In this document: piece by piece, positions 1 to 8,635 of the stretch
Layout of the letters: the number at the start of each line of letters is the position of its first letter
How positions within the stretch are numbered: position 1 is the first letter of the stretch
Assembly (NCBI GenBank): GCA_020831625.1
Contig: JAFIGD010000020.1
Coordinates: 1 to 64,000, forward strand
Direction of reading: 5' to 3'
Source: Verrucomicrobiota bacterium
Lineage (GTDB): Bacteria > Verrucomicrobiota > Kiritimatiellia > SS1-B-03-39 > UBA6053
DNA: 64,000 nucleotides
Made by a program: the position numbers and the translations under genes
Notes under the pieces: generated by a model
Seen by the model: only the letters and a program-made list of their open reading frames with translations
The model's database searches: none
What the model was told of the DNA's origin: nothing

Positions 1-62
1 GACAAACCGGACAAATCAGACCTGTCCGATGGCGTAGACCGATCCGACCGATCTGACGGCTT
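1..62. repeat. Low-complexity GACCGATC-like spacer
   Basis: The first 60 bases are built of loosely repeated GACAAA, GACCGATC and CCGATC words with no convincing open frame. They lie downstream of the minus-strand lipoprotein gene. The texture resembles the other simple-repeat spacers in this window. Function unknown, and the left boundary is outside the window. Confidence 0.35.
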
Positions 63-92
63 CGCCGGATAGGGGAGAGAAAGATAAACGGC

Positions 93-632
93 TCAGGGCG
101 TGGTGATTACCAGATTGGGCCCGCCTGTGGAGCCGTTGGCCGGTATGGGCGTCGGGGACGGCGTGGGACCGGGTTGAGGCGTGGGGGTCGGAGAGGGTGC
201 CGGGGCCACGGTGGCCTCGGCGGAAAAATTGGAGGTGAAACCGGGTTCCACCCAGAGTCCGACGATGCGGGCGTTGGTGCCGTCAATGCGGATATCCCCG
301 GTCATGGTGACTTCGCCACCGGCGGTGGTGGAGCCCTTCAGATTGAAGGTGGCGAACGTGTTTCCTTCCGCACGGGTAATGGAACCCTGCCACCGCCGGT
401 TGTGTTCATCCACGCCATAGAGCTGATTTCCGGATTGAGTGATGGAGAGACGGGTTGTTTTGGCACCGCTCTGTCTGGAGGGAATCCCTGAATCGTTCCG
501 GTAAGTGCCCGCCATATTGATTGAAACATTCCGGACGGTTTCGTTCCCGCTTTGAATGTCACAACTGAACATCAGAAAAGAAAAGAAGACTCCGAAAAGA
601 ATCAACGGCATAGAAGAGGTAAGGCGTTTCAT
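93..632 (-). CDS. Putative exported lipoprotein with proline-rich tail
   Basis: A 179-residue protein of unknown function. It begins with a basic N-terminus, a hydrophobic stretch and a Cys near residue 24 (sequence LMFSC), which suggests a signal peptide, possibly lipoprotein type, although the lipobox is imperfect. The middle part, about residues 35-140, is rich in beta-forming residues and glycine and resembles small extracellular beta-barrel proteins. It is followed by a low-complexity Pro/Thr/Ser linker of PTPTP type at about 145-165. It is divergent from the TPR lipoprotein gene, sharing a roughly 120-base intergenic region. No catalytic motif was recognised; surface localisation is inferred from the signal and linker. 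Confidence 0.6.
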   Translation of the reverse strand: MKRLTSSMPLILFGVFFSFLMFSCDIQSGNETVRNVSINMAGTYRNDSGIPSRQSGAKTTRLSITQSGNQLYGVDEHNRRWQGSITRAEGNTFATFNLKGSTTAGGEVTMTGDIRIDGTNARIVGLWVEPGFTSNFSAEATVAPAPSPTPTPQPGPTPSPTPIPANGSTGGPNLVITTP

Positions 633-750
633 GATTCGAGTCTGTCGGAAACCTTGAAGTTTCGCAAGTGAAATCGGTTTGCCAAAAAAAGGCGGGGAGG
701 CTTGATGACAAACACTTGTCGATCATGATTCTTTGTGCAATGAAGCCGGG

Positions 751-1983
751 GTGAATTATTCAACCTTCTTTCTGATCGCTTTGCTTGCTATTCTAACGGG
801 TTGCGGCCGTTCTCCCGACCGGTTGGCCCGACGCGGTTTGGCGCTGCTGGACGCCGGGAAACCCGCCGAGGCGGCGGAACTGCTGGAACGCGCGCTTGTG
901 AACCGGGAAGAGGATTCCGAAACCGCGGCGCTGTGGGGGGCTTTGGGACTGGCCCGGGGGCGGGCGGGGCGGTTGGCTCTTGCTGAAGACGCTTTCCGCA
1001 CGGCTTCGGGGCTGGCGGATGAGGATTTTTGGATTCATATCAACTATGGGGGACTGTTGATTCAGCAGGGGCGGTTTGCGGATGCGCTGGAGCCACTGGC
1101 GGTTGCGGTACGGGCGGACCTTTACCGGACCGAGGCGCTGGAGTTAATGGCGGATGCGGCGTTGAGGCTGGAGGATAAGGATTTGGCTCTGCGCATGCTG
1201 GAGGAGGCTTCGATCCGGGCCAATGACCCCAGGGTGATGACTTCACTGGCCACGTTGGCTGCGAATGATTCAGAGAGCCGCCTGAAATTGCAGGAGGCTC
1301 TGGATTTGGATCCGGCCTATGGGCCAGCCGCCTTGAATTTGGCTGTTTTAATTGACCGAAGCGGTTCTGAGATTCATCGGGCTTTGCATTATTATGAGCG
1401 CTATATGTCGATCACGCCCAGGGAGGAGATTGATCCGGCGGTACGTGACCGGGTGGATGTGTTGAAGCGCCGCCGGGACAATCCAGACGGGGTGGAGGAT
1501 GCCACTGTTGTGCAAATCAGGGAGTTTCTGTCCCGCAGCCGGGAGGCGGTGCGGGAGGGCAACCGCATGACGGCGCTGAATTATGCGACCCGCGCGGCCC
1601 AGCTGGCGCAGCGCGGCGGGCGGACGGATTTGGAGGAACAGGCTTTGCGGCAGGGAGTCTCGGCGGCGCCGGATCAGGGGCGCGCTCACGCGGCATTGGG
1701 GCAATTCTATCTGACCCAGGAACGGAATGAGGATGCGGTCCGGTCCTTTCGTGAGGCCGCCAGGCTGGCGCCCGACGCCTTGCCCGCACAAATGGGACTC
1801 GCGCGAGCGGCCTTGGCGGCCCGGCAGAACACTCTGGCCCGAGAGGCGCTGGAACGGGCGGAGGGTCTGGCGACAAGCGGGGCGGTTTTGGATGAAATCG
1901 CAGGGATCTATCGCGATGATTTACGGGATCGACGCTCCGTCCGTCGCGTGGAACGCCTGCGGGCGGAGCGTTTTCCCGAGTAA
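751..1983 (+). CDS. TPR-repeat lipoprotein
   Basis: A protein of about 410 residues with a short signal peptide ending in the lipobox LTGC, followed almost entirely by tetratricopeptide-type helical repeats (patterns such as ALLDAGKPAEAAELLERAL, and near the C-terminus GQFYLTQERNEDAVRSFREA). TPR arrays mediate protein-protein contacts, so a membrane-anchored scaffold role is inferred, partner unknown. The chosen start is the GTG at 751, which puts the signal peptide at the N-terminus; an in-frame TTG at 733 is possible and neither has a strong ribosome site. The gene converges on leuA with only 6 bases between the stop codons. Confidence 0.8.
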   Translation: MNYSTFFLIALLAILTGCGRSPDRLARRGLALLDAGKPAEAAELLERALVNREEDSETAALWGALGLARGRAGRLALAEDAFRTASGLADEDFWIHINYGGLLIQQGRFADALEPLAVAVRADLYRTEALELMADAALRLEDKDLALRMLEEASIRANDPRVMTSLATLAANDSESRLKLQEALDLDPAYGPAALNLAVLIDRSGSEIHRALHYYERYMSITPREEIDPAVRDRVDVLKRRRDNPDGVEDATVVQIREFLSRSREAVREGNRMTALNYATRAAQLAQRGGRTDLEEQALRQGVSAAPDQGRAHAALGQFYLTQERNEDAVRSFREAARLAPDALPAQMGLARAALAARQNTLAREALERAEGLATSGAVLDEIAGIYRDDLRDRRSVRRVERLRAERFPE

Positions 1984-1989
1984 GACCGC

Positions 1990-3537
1990 TCAGGCGTTCG
2001 CTTTTTTGGCCAGGTAGCGGTTTATGCAGTTCAGATAAGCCTTGGCTCCGGCCTCGACGATGTCGGTGCTGGACGCTTTTCCGCTCAGCAGACCCATATC
2101 CTCAAAGCGGACGGTCACGGTCACCTCGCCCTGGGCGTCTTTTCCGGTGGTGATCGCCTGGAGGGTGAAATCCTCCAGCGTGCCGTGAACCTGAGTAATC
2201 CGGTCAATGGTTTTAAGGGCGGCATCGACAGGGCCGTCTCCGCAGGCGGCGTCTTCGAGGATGTCATCGCCGTTCGCCAAACGGACGGTGGCGGTGGGCA
2301 CGGTGACATTTCCGGTGGACACATGCAGGTAGTTCAGCACATAGGCCCCGGGGGGCTGCTGGCTGATATTCTGCTGCATGATGGCGACAAGATCGTCATC
2401 GTAGACATGTTTCTTCTTGTCGGCCAGGTCAATGAAGGCGTTGAAGGCCTGCTCGAGCGCGTCTCCGCTCAATTTGAAGCCCAGCGTGTTCATGTGTTCT
2501 CGGAACGCGTGGCGTCCGGAATGCTTGCCCAGCACCAGTTCGGTGCCGGAGGTGACCCCCACATCCTCGGGATTCATGATTTCATAGGTGGTGCGTTCTT
2601 TCAGCATCCCGTCCTGATGAATCCCGGATTCGTGTGCAAAGGCGTTCGCGCCGACGATAGCCTTGTTCCGCTGCACATGCAGGCCGGTCAATTGACTGAC
2701 CAAACGGCTGGTGCGGAAAATTTCGGTGGTTTTGATATTCGTGTACGCGCCCCCGAAACAGTCGTGCCGGGTGCGCAGCGCCATGACGATTTCCTCCAGG
2801 GAGCAGTTTCCGGCGCGCTCACCGATGCCGTTGATGGTGCATTCCACGCCGCGGGCACCGTTGCGGACGGCCTCAAGCGAATTCGCCACCGCCAGACCCA
2901 AATCGTTATGGCAGTGCACATGGATGACCGCTTTGTCGATGTTGGGAACGTTTTCCTTCAAGTATCGGATGCATTTCCCGAATTCCTCCGGGACGGTATA
3001 GCCGACGGTGTCGGGAATATTGATTGTGGTCGCGCCGGCATCGATCACCGCCTCGACGACTTCGGCCAGGAAGTCCAGTTCGGTGCGCGAGGCGTCCTCG
3101 GGGCTGAACTGCACATCCTCCACATATTCCTTCGCTTTTTTCACCCCGGCGACGGCGGCTTTCACGATTTCCTCCTTGGCCTTGCGCAGCTTAAACTGCC
3201 GGTGAATGGCGGAAGTGGCCAGAAAGACGTGGATGCGGCCGCGTTTCCCGGCGGGCGCCACCGCTTTTCCGGCGGTTTCGATGTCTTTATCGACGCAGCG
3301 GGCGAGGGCGGCAATGCGGGGGCCTTTGACAGTGCGGGCGATTTCGTGAACCGCCTCGAAGTCGCCGGGCGAGGCAATGGGAAATCCGGCCTCGATGATG
3401 TCGACATTCAAACGCGCGAGGGCGCGGGCCACCTGCAGTTTTTCCTGCAGACCCATACTGGCGCCGGGGCACTGTTCCCCGTCGCGCAGGGTGGTGTCAA
3501 AAATCAATACCTGATCTTTTTTAGCTTTGCTTGTCAT
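1990..3537 (-). CDS. leuA: 2-isopropylmalate synthase
   Basis: Catalyses condensation of acetyl-CoA with 2-oxoisovalerate, the first committed step of leucine synthesis, in the cytosol. The 515-residue product has the HMGL-like TIM barrel: [13 protein letters not shown] near the N-terminus, the metal-binding [13 protein letters not shown], and [15 protein letters not shown]. It continues into a C-terminal LeuA allosteric domain (about residues 385-510) expected to bind leucine. Length is normal for the long form of LeuA. The ATG at 3537 was chosen because family homology starts directly after it; an in-frame extension to 3591 would run into the leader terminator. The 5' region carries a leucine-rich leader peptide and an intrinsic terminator, so attenuation by charged tRNA-Leu is expected. 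No other leu gene is adjacent. Confidence 0.95.
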   Translation of the reverse strand: MTSKAKKDQVLIFDTTLRDGEQCPGASMGLQEKLQVARALARLNVDIIEAGFPIASPGDFEAVHEIARTVKGPRIAALARCVDKDIETAGKAVAPAGKRGRIHVFLATSAIHRQFKLRKAKEEIVKAAVAGVKKAKEYVEDVQFSPEDASRTELDFLAEVVEAVIDAGATTINIPDTVGYTVPEEFGKCIRYLKENVPNIDKAVIHVHCHNDLGLAVANSLEAVRNGARGVECTINGIGERAGNCSLEEIVMALRTRHDCFGGAYTNIKTTEIFRTSRLVSQLTGLHVQRNKAIVGANAFAHESGIHQDGMLKERTTYEIMNPEDVGVTSGTELVLGKHSGRHAFREHMNTLGFKLSGDALEQAFNAFIDLADKKKHVYDDDLVAIMQQNISQQPPGAYVLNYLHVSTGNVTVPTATVRLANGDDILEDAACGDGPVDAALKTIDRITQVHGTLEDFTLQAITTGKDAQGEVTVTVRFEDMGLLSGKASSTDIVEAGAKAYLNCINRYLAKKANA

Positions 3538-3580
3538 GGTTTTTCTCGTTTTGGGGGTTGGAGCCCGCCGCGATTCGCGT

Positions 3581-3612
3581 AAAAAAAACACCCGCCAATC
3601 GCGGCGGGTGTT
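3581..3612 (-). terminator. leuA attenuator (intrinsic terminator)
   Basis: Read on the minus strand, a perfect 10-bp GC-rich stem (positions 3603-3612 with 3587-3596) and a 6-base loop are followed at once by eight T residues. It lies between the stop of the Leu-rich leader ORF (3641) and the leuA start (3537), exactly where a transcription attenuator belongs. A 12-base segment of the ascending arm and loop is also perfectly complementary to bases just after the T-tract (about 3563-3574), so an alternative fold near the leuA translation start is possible. Confidence 0.8.
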
Positions 3613-3640
3613 GTAAAGACTTTCGGGGTTCAGGTCAACG

Positions 3641-3712
3641 TCACACGCACGCGGAATCGTTCTTCCGTAGAAGAAGGAGAAGCGTGCTTAGAAGTTGACG
3701 TGTTTGAACCAT
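3641..3712 (-). CDS. leuL: Leucine leader peptide of the leuA attenuator
   Basis: A 23-codon open frame upstream of leuA. It encodes seven leucines: a Leu-Leu pair at residues 7-8 and five consecutive Leu codons at residues 11-15 (CTT CTC CTT CTT CTA). It ends in TGA 29 bases before the attenuator stem begins. Ribosome stalling at these codons under leucine starvation would change folding of the downstream RNA, as in classical leu operon attenuation. Bases GTCAAC and GCACGC around the Leu codons can pair with GCGTGC and GTTGAC just downstream, giving a plausible pause hairpin. No clear Shine-Dalgarno is seen, and the predicted transcription start lies only a few bases upstream of the ATG. The name follows the functional analogy, not sequence homology. 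Confidence 0.72.
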   Translation of the reverse strand: MVQTRQLLSTLLLLLRKNDSACV

Positions 3713-3720
3713 ATGACGCA

Positions 3721-3748
3721 ACTTTAGGATGATGCCCCAAGATGTCAA
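3721..3748 (-). promoter_or_regulatory. Candidate sigma70-type promoter for the leuL-leuA transcript
   Basis: On the minus strand a perfect -35 hexamer TTGACA (3748-3743) is followed after 16 bases by TAAAGT (3726-3721), a four-of-six match to the -10 consensus. The expected start point near 3714 is just upstream of the leader ATG at 3712, so the leader mRNA would be nearly leaderless. Confidence 0.55.
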
Positions 3749-3921
3749 GCGGGGATCGGGATTCTGTATATAAAAAAAGAAACCGCCCTTTTGTTCTCCA
3801 TCCGCCCCGAATGCGTGCATCGATGCGGCGTGAATTCAGTTCAATGGATTTGTCGCATTATTGTAAAACTTTTACGGTATACTCGATACACATCTTCTTT
3901 CCGGCAGGGTAGGGTAAGGCA

Positions 3922-6900
3922 ATGATGTTTATCTCGAAATCTGATTTCCACCGCCAGCCGTCGAAAAACGGTTCCGTCCTGTTGGTTACTTTGTTGGTGG
4001 TCAGTCTGCTTTTGGTTCTCGTGTTGACGTTTGTGACCACGGTGCGGATGGAGCTGCGCTCGGTGGTGGTGCAGCAGGAGCTGATGCAGGCGCGCGCAAA
4101 CGCCCGGCTGGGACTGGCTCTGGCGCTCGCCCGGCTGCAGGAAACCGCCGGCCCCGACCAGCGCGCCACCGCCGCCGCCGGCATCGGCACGTTCGGGGAC
4201 GGCGACCCGTCCACCCCCGAAAACGGCATTCACGCCGCCGGGGACGGAACCCGTCATTGGACCGGTGTGTGGGGCAACGCCGCCAATCCCCGCAACGCCA
4301 CGGTTCCCGGGGACGATTCCAAAGCCTCCCACGAGCCGGAGGTTCCGGTGCTCCTTTCCTGGCTGGTGAGCGGGAATGAGGCGCCGATGTCCACCGCCTC
4401 AACCCAATCGAATGATTTCGGGCGTGTCACCGCCCACCCGGACGCGGCCACCGCCGGCCAACTTGCCGGGATCGCACCCTGGGTGTCCTCCCCCCCGGCG
4501 TCCAGCGGCACGCTGCCCTTTCGTCCCGACCACATGATGGCCCGCCATGCGGATGGGTCGCTGACACTGGGCGATCAGCCCGCCGTGGAGTTGGTCGCCG
4601 CCCGCGGCGATGAGGCGCGCACCGTTGCCGCTCCGTTGGTGGAGGTGCTTTCTCCCGCCGGGAACACCGGCACGGGCCATTATGCATGGTGGGCGGGGGA
4701 TGAGGGCGTGAAAGCCCGGCTGGATTTACAGGATTTGCTGGCGGGGAGCGGCGGCCCGGAGGCCCTTCACCGTCCGGGAGCCATGAATCTGTCACTCCTG
4801 GAGGCCGACTGGGAGGGGGACTGGCCGGAAATGGGAAAACTCAGCTCCACCGCCCAATTGGCGTTTGCGCCCGGCGGTGACACGCTCCCGGATTCGGGAT
4901 TTCACGCATACACGCTGTTTTCACAGGGCCTGCCGGCCGACAGCGCCAAGGGCGGTTTGCGCAAAGATCTGACCGCCGGCTTCGATTCGTCGGTTCCCCC
5001 CGCGGAGATCGCGGTGGATGAGGCGTTTTTTACCCTGCCGCCGGACCCGGCGCCCCAGAACCACACTGTTCCCGACCGGAACAACCTGACCCGGACGCAG
5101 TGGAGCGGTGACGCCCCGGCTTCGGGAACGTTGCCGTCATGGGGCGGACTGCGCGGCTATGTGCGCCTGAAGGACGGTATTTCCGGCGAAACCCCGCTCG
5201 TCGCGCCCCGGGTGGGCACGTCCGACCTTGCCGGAATTTTTCCCATCGCCACCCGGGTTCACTACCATGTGCATGGCGCCGTGGTAAACGGACGCGCCTA
5301 TCTGCTGCATCTGCCCACGGTGGTATTCTGGAATCCGTACAACGTGCGCATGGCTCCGGCGGAATTCTGGTTTAATGTCGAACTGAATTATCACGGAGAT
5401 CCGCCTGCCGCATACCAGTCCGAATTCGGCCGCGCCTTTCCCGCAGTGCTGGTGGCCCACGGTCCGGTGGCGTTCGGCGAAAACCCCAACACTCTGTGGG
5501 GGGACGAAGATTACCGCCGCGATGAAATGGTTGCCGGACGCGGGGCCTCCGGTTTGATCAACGGTTCTGAGCGCATAGACTCTGCCCCCGATCAGGGCTT
5601 CCGTTTTCTGGTGCGCATGACCGAACCGCTGGAGCCCGGGGAGGCCAGGGTGTTCAGTCCTCTCGAACCTGAAGAACTGCACAGTGATCCCGCGCAGCGC
5701 GTGCTCATCGACGGCTTTGGGGAAAACACCTGGTTTCACGAAGAGATTCCCCTCGACCGATCCATCGGCGGCAATCACGTGTTCCGCATGTTCATCTCCT
5801 GGCCGATGGGGCTGATGAACCGTCCCTCCCGCTACGCGTATGGTTTGGGAACCGACTTCTCGGAGAGCACGCAACTGCGGCGTGTGGACGGCATCACCGG
5901 CCCCGGGTATCATAATCCCGGAAGTGTGACCACAATCTTAAAAATTCAAAGTCCCGGACAGGGGAATGTGGATCCCTTTCACGCCACAAGCAACCCCTTG
6001 ATCACCGGGGCTCCGGATTTTCCGCAGCCCGACAACGGCCGCGCCTCCGCGCGGGAGATCTCAAACTGGCTGACCACCCTCAACCCCGATCTGCCCGGCG
6101 GTCAGTTTCCGCCCGCGTTTTCCCCTTTCGGCTGGGATTACAAAATCCAGATGGCTCTCCCCACAGAAGAAGGGGAGCCTGCCGGATCCCCGCATGTGCA
6201 TATCCGCTGGCTGGGGCAGCACAATCCGCTCAGCGAAGCCATGGGAGCCTCCCTCACCGATGCCCAGGGGACCCGCGGCTACAACAACCACCCCCTTTTT
6301 CCCATGAACCTCGTGGGAACCGGTTCCGCCCGCAAACGGGTCTTTGACGTTTCCCCCGATTTTCCCGACAGCGAAGGGGCGACCTTTGTCGGCGGCTCTC
6401 ACTTTCTGACGCTTCCCATGTCGTCCGGACGGCTGGTGGTCCGCGATTTGCCCCGCCTGGAGACCGGTGTGTTGTCGCTGGGCGCTCTGTCCCACGCCAA
6501 TGTGCACCCCCGCCGCGGGCAGATCAGCAGTCACCGCGCCTACACCGCCGCCGCCATGCCCGCCTTTCCCATCGGCAACGCCCTGGCCGATCCCCGTGTG
6601 CATCCCGGCGATATCGACGGCTTTCCCGACAACTGGAACAGCACCATGGGCCACGGACCTTACTCGTATAACACCCCCCGGTCCGACGCGGTCAACCGCC
6701 GCCTGCATTTCGATCTCAGTTATCTGCTCAACCGCGCCCTCTTTGACCGGTATTTTTTCTCCGGCGTTCCCGGCAGCGGCAGTTTGGACGGACCCTTTGA
6801 CAACCCTCTCATTCGTCCCGCCACCGCCGGCATCGACCCGTCGGAACTCCGCGATTTCGACCGCGCCGCCGCGCATCTCCGCCTCTACGGGGCATTCAAT

Positions 6901-7821
6901 GTCAATTCCGTCTCCGTCGAAGCCTGGACCGCCCTGCTGACCTCCTTCCGCGGTCAATCCGTGCCCGGGGCAGGGGAGGTGTCGGATCTCACCCCCTATC
7001 CGAAAGCCCTGTTTCCCCTGTCGGATCCCCTGGAGAACGAGGGCGGCAACAACCTCACCTATGTGGCGGACCGCTTCCGGCGGCTCAGCGATGATGAGAT
7101 CCTCGCGCTCGCCGAGTCCATCGTCTCTGAAATCCGCGCCCGCGGCCCCGCGCTCAGTCTGGCGGGCTTCATCAACCGCCGCCCCCATGCGCTGGCCTCC
7201 GCCTCGCCCGCCGCCGCCGCCACCCTGGGCCGCACGCATGGTGACATCAACAGCTCCAACCCCCTGGAGCGCCGTGTGGGACATCAGGCCCTGCTGGGAA
7301 CCCTGCAGCACGCCATTGATCGGATTCAGACCCCCTCCGTCACCCAGCCCGGCACGGTCACCGGCATCAACGACCGACTGCGCACCTGGCTGGACACGCA
7401 GGACGGCACCACCCATGGCAACAACACCGCGCTGCTCAATCAGCCCTGGCTGCACCGGCCCGCCGCGATTGGATTCGAGGAGTCCATGAACCCCGGCGAG
7501 CCCAGTCTCGTGATGCCGGACATGCCGCTGGCGCTGCGCTCCCCGGCGGTGGGCATGCCCGGATACCTGACCCAGGCGGATCTGCTACGCGCCCTCGCGC
7601 CCGTTCTCAGCGCCCGATCCGACACCTTCAGGGTGCGCTTCTACGGTGACCACGCCGGGTCCCGCGCCTGGGGCGAGGCCGTCGTGCAACGCCAATCCGC
7701 CTATCTGGATGCGGGGGTCGACCCCGTCCTGCATCCCCGACTCACACCACCCGCGTCCCAACGCTTCGGCCGCCGCTTTGAAGTGGTCTCTTTCACCTGG
7801 CTCAACCCGGAGGAACTCTAA
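3922..7821 (+). CDS. Giant pilin-like (PilX/GspK-type) exported protein, Verru_Chthon cassette-like
   Basis: A 1299-residue protein. The N-terminus is a class III, type IV prepilin-like signal: a charged leader, then G-SVLLVTLLVVSLLLVLVLTF, without the usual Glu5, as in PilX or GspK minor pilins. Next come RMELRSVVVQQELMQARAN and a helix with GPDQRATAA, a pattern typical of large secreted verrucomicrobial proteins. The C-terminus (ending in FEVVSFTWLNPEEL) also recalls GspK. The body is Pro/Gly-rich and has no recognised enzyme domain. It overlaps the next gene in a TAATG junction, so the two are translationally coupled. A 1327-residue paralogue with the same partner arrangement lies at 21568-25551 on the other strand. 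Export through a type IV pilus or type II system is inferred; a pilMNOPQ cluster lies in this window. Confidence 0.75.
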   Translation: MMFISKSDFHRQPSKNGSVLLVTLLVVSLLLVLVLTFVTTVRMELRSVVVQQELMQARANARLGLALALARLQETAGPDQRATAAAGIGTFGDGDPSTPENGIHAAGDGTRHWTGVWGNAANPRNATVPGDDSKASHEPEVPVLLSWLVSGNEAPMSTASTQSNDFGRVTAHPDAATAGQLAGIAPWVSSPPASSGTLPFRPDHMMARHADGSLTLGDQPAVELVAARGDEARTVAAPLVEVLSPAGNTGTGHYAWWAGDEGVKARLDLQDLLAGSGGPEALHRPGAMNLSLLEADWEGDWPEMGKLSSTAQLAFAPGGDTLPDSGFHAYTLFSQGLPADSAKGGLRKDLTAGFDSSVPPAEIAVDEAFFTLPPDPAPQNHTVPDRNNLTRTQWSGDAPASGTLPSWGGLRGYVRLKDGISGETPLVAPRVGTSDLAGIFPIATRVHYHVHGAVVNGRAYLLHLPTVVFWNPYNVRMAPAEFWFNVELNYHGDPPAAYQSEFGRAFPAVLVAHGPVAFGENPNTLWGDEDYRRDEMVAGRGASGLINGSERIDSAPDQGFRFLVRMTEPLEPGEARVFSPLEPEELHSDPAQRVLIDGFGENTWFHEEIPLDRSIGGNHVFRMFISWPMGLMNRPSRYAYGLGTDFSESTQLRRVDGITGPGYHNPGSVTTILKIQSPGQGNVDPFHATSNPLITGAPDFPQPDNGRASAREISNWLTTLNPDLPGGQFPPAFSPFGWDYKIQMALPTEEGEPAGSPHVHIRWLGQHNPLSEAMGASLTDAQGTRGYNNHPLFPMNLVGTGSARKRVFDVSPDFPDSEGATFVGGSHFLTLPMSSGRLVVRDLPRLETGVLSLGALSHANVHPRRGQISSHRAYTAAAMPAFPIGNALADPRVHPGDIDGFPDNWNSTMGHGPYSYNTPRSDAVNRRLHFDLSYLLNRALFDRYFFSGVPGSGSLDGPFDNPLIRPATAGIDPSELRDFDRAAAHLRLYGAFNVNSVSVEAWTALLTSFRGQSVPGAGEVSDLTPYPKALFPLSDPLENEGGNNLTYVADRFRRLSDDEILALAESIVSEIRARGPALSLAGFINRRPHALASASPAAAATLGRTHGDINSSNPLERRVGHQALLGTLQHAIDRIQTPSVTQPGTVTGINDRLRTWLDTQDGTTHGNNTALLNQPWLHRPAAIGFEESMNPGEPSLVMPDMPLALRSPAVGMPGYLTQADLLRALAPVLSARSDTFRVRFYGDHAGSRAWGEAVVQRQSAYLDAGVDPVLHPRLTPPASQRFGRRFEVVSFTWLNPEEL

Positions 7822-8573
7822 TGTCCCGCTTTTTCTGTCTTTTCATGGTTCCTCTGCTGCTTCTTGCCGAAGAAGAGGCGCCGGCGCCGCCGCTGCAGAG
7901 TGTGACCCTTTTTCTGTTGGGAACATCGCTGGACCCGGAAGTGTCGGTGCCGGATGTGATCTTTCAGTTTGAAGACCATCAGGGTGTCAACGGCGTGTCC
8001 ATGCAGCCCGGCGGCATGGCCGGACCTTTTCTGCGGCACGCGACCCCCGGGTTTCAACTGTTCCGGGAAGAGCGGGTGCCTCCGCCCCCGGACTCCCCGC
8101 CGGACACGCCGCCCGAGGTCATCCGCCATCCGCTCGCCCGGGTGGACATCCCGGTGGAGTGGCGCAATGTGTTTTTGCTGGTGCACGTGGATTCACGCAG
8201 TGGAACGGTCCAAAGCCTCAGGCCGCTCAATCAAAGCGCGGACGTGTTGCCGGTCGGCCATTTGGGACTGATCAGTTTTCTGGACCGCTCCGTGACGGTT
8301 CGGCTGGGCGGGGCCAACGGGGATCTGGCGCCGGGGGGACGGCTTCTGCTCCCCGCAGAACGGCGCACCGGCCCCCGGGGCGACATGGTGCTCTTTCTCG
8401 CCGGCGCCCGGAACGGCAACGGGGAAATGGAGGTGCTCGCCTCCCGGCGTATCTCCGTCAACCCTGACTTCCGCCGCCTGGCTTTGCTTTTTCCTGACGC
8501 GGGTGGGCTCCTGCAAATCATTGTCCTCCCCCCCGCGCCCGAAGACCTGGAGGAGGAGGAGAGTGACGAATGA
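7821..8573 (+). CDS. Exported partner protein of the pilin-like cassette
   Basis: A 250-residue protein with a cleavable signal peptide (residues 1-16), an acidic linker and a mostly beta-predicted body with a proline run at about 90-105. It ends in a Glu/Asp-rich tail. No family was recognised. Its ATG shares a base with the stop of the giant pilin-like gene (TAATG), and the same large/small pairing recurs at 20684-25551, so the two probably act together, perhaps as a chaperone or surface partner. Sequence similarity between the two small partners is weak by eye, but both contain a PVEWRN- or FPVNARR-like segment followed by LIALP/LLVHV strands, consistent with distant paralogy. Confidence 0.65.
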   Translation: MSRFFCLFMVPLLLLAEEEAPAPPLQSVTLFLLGTSLDPEVSVPDVIFQFEDHQGVNGVSMQPGGMAGPFLRHATPGFQLFREERVPPPPDSPPDTPPEVIRHPLARVDIPVEWRNVFLLVHVDSRSGTVQSLRPLNQSADVLPVGHLGLISFLDRSVTVRLGGANGDLAPGGRLLLPAERRTGPRGDMVLFLAGARNGNGEMEVLASRRISVNPDFRRLALLFPDAGGLLQIIVLPPAPEDLEEEESDE

Positions 8574-8608
8574 CGAGTGACGAGTGACGAATGACGAAAG
8601 ACGAATGA
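8561..8608. repeat. RTGACGA heptamer tandem repeat
   Basis: Six consecutive heptamers, GTGACGA ATGACGA GTGACGA GTGACGA ATGACGA AAGACGA, followed by a degenerate ATGATA. The array starts inside the last codons of the preceding gene and its second unit contributes the TGA stop, so the repeat has grown into the 3' end of a coding region. Confidence 0.8.
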
Positions 8609-8635
8609 TAAATCAGAATGTTGATCCCGGAGTGA

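Noticed and set aside
3863-3875. Palindrome GTAAAACTTTTAC upstream of the first giant pilin-like gene as an operator
   Set aside because: Near a TATACT box and possibly regulatory, but a single AT-rich 13-mer with no second copy found in the window is not enough for a call.
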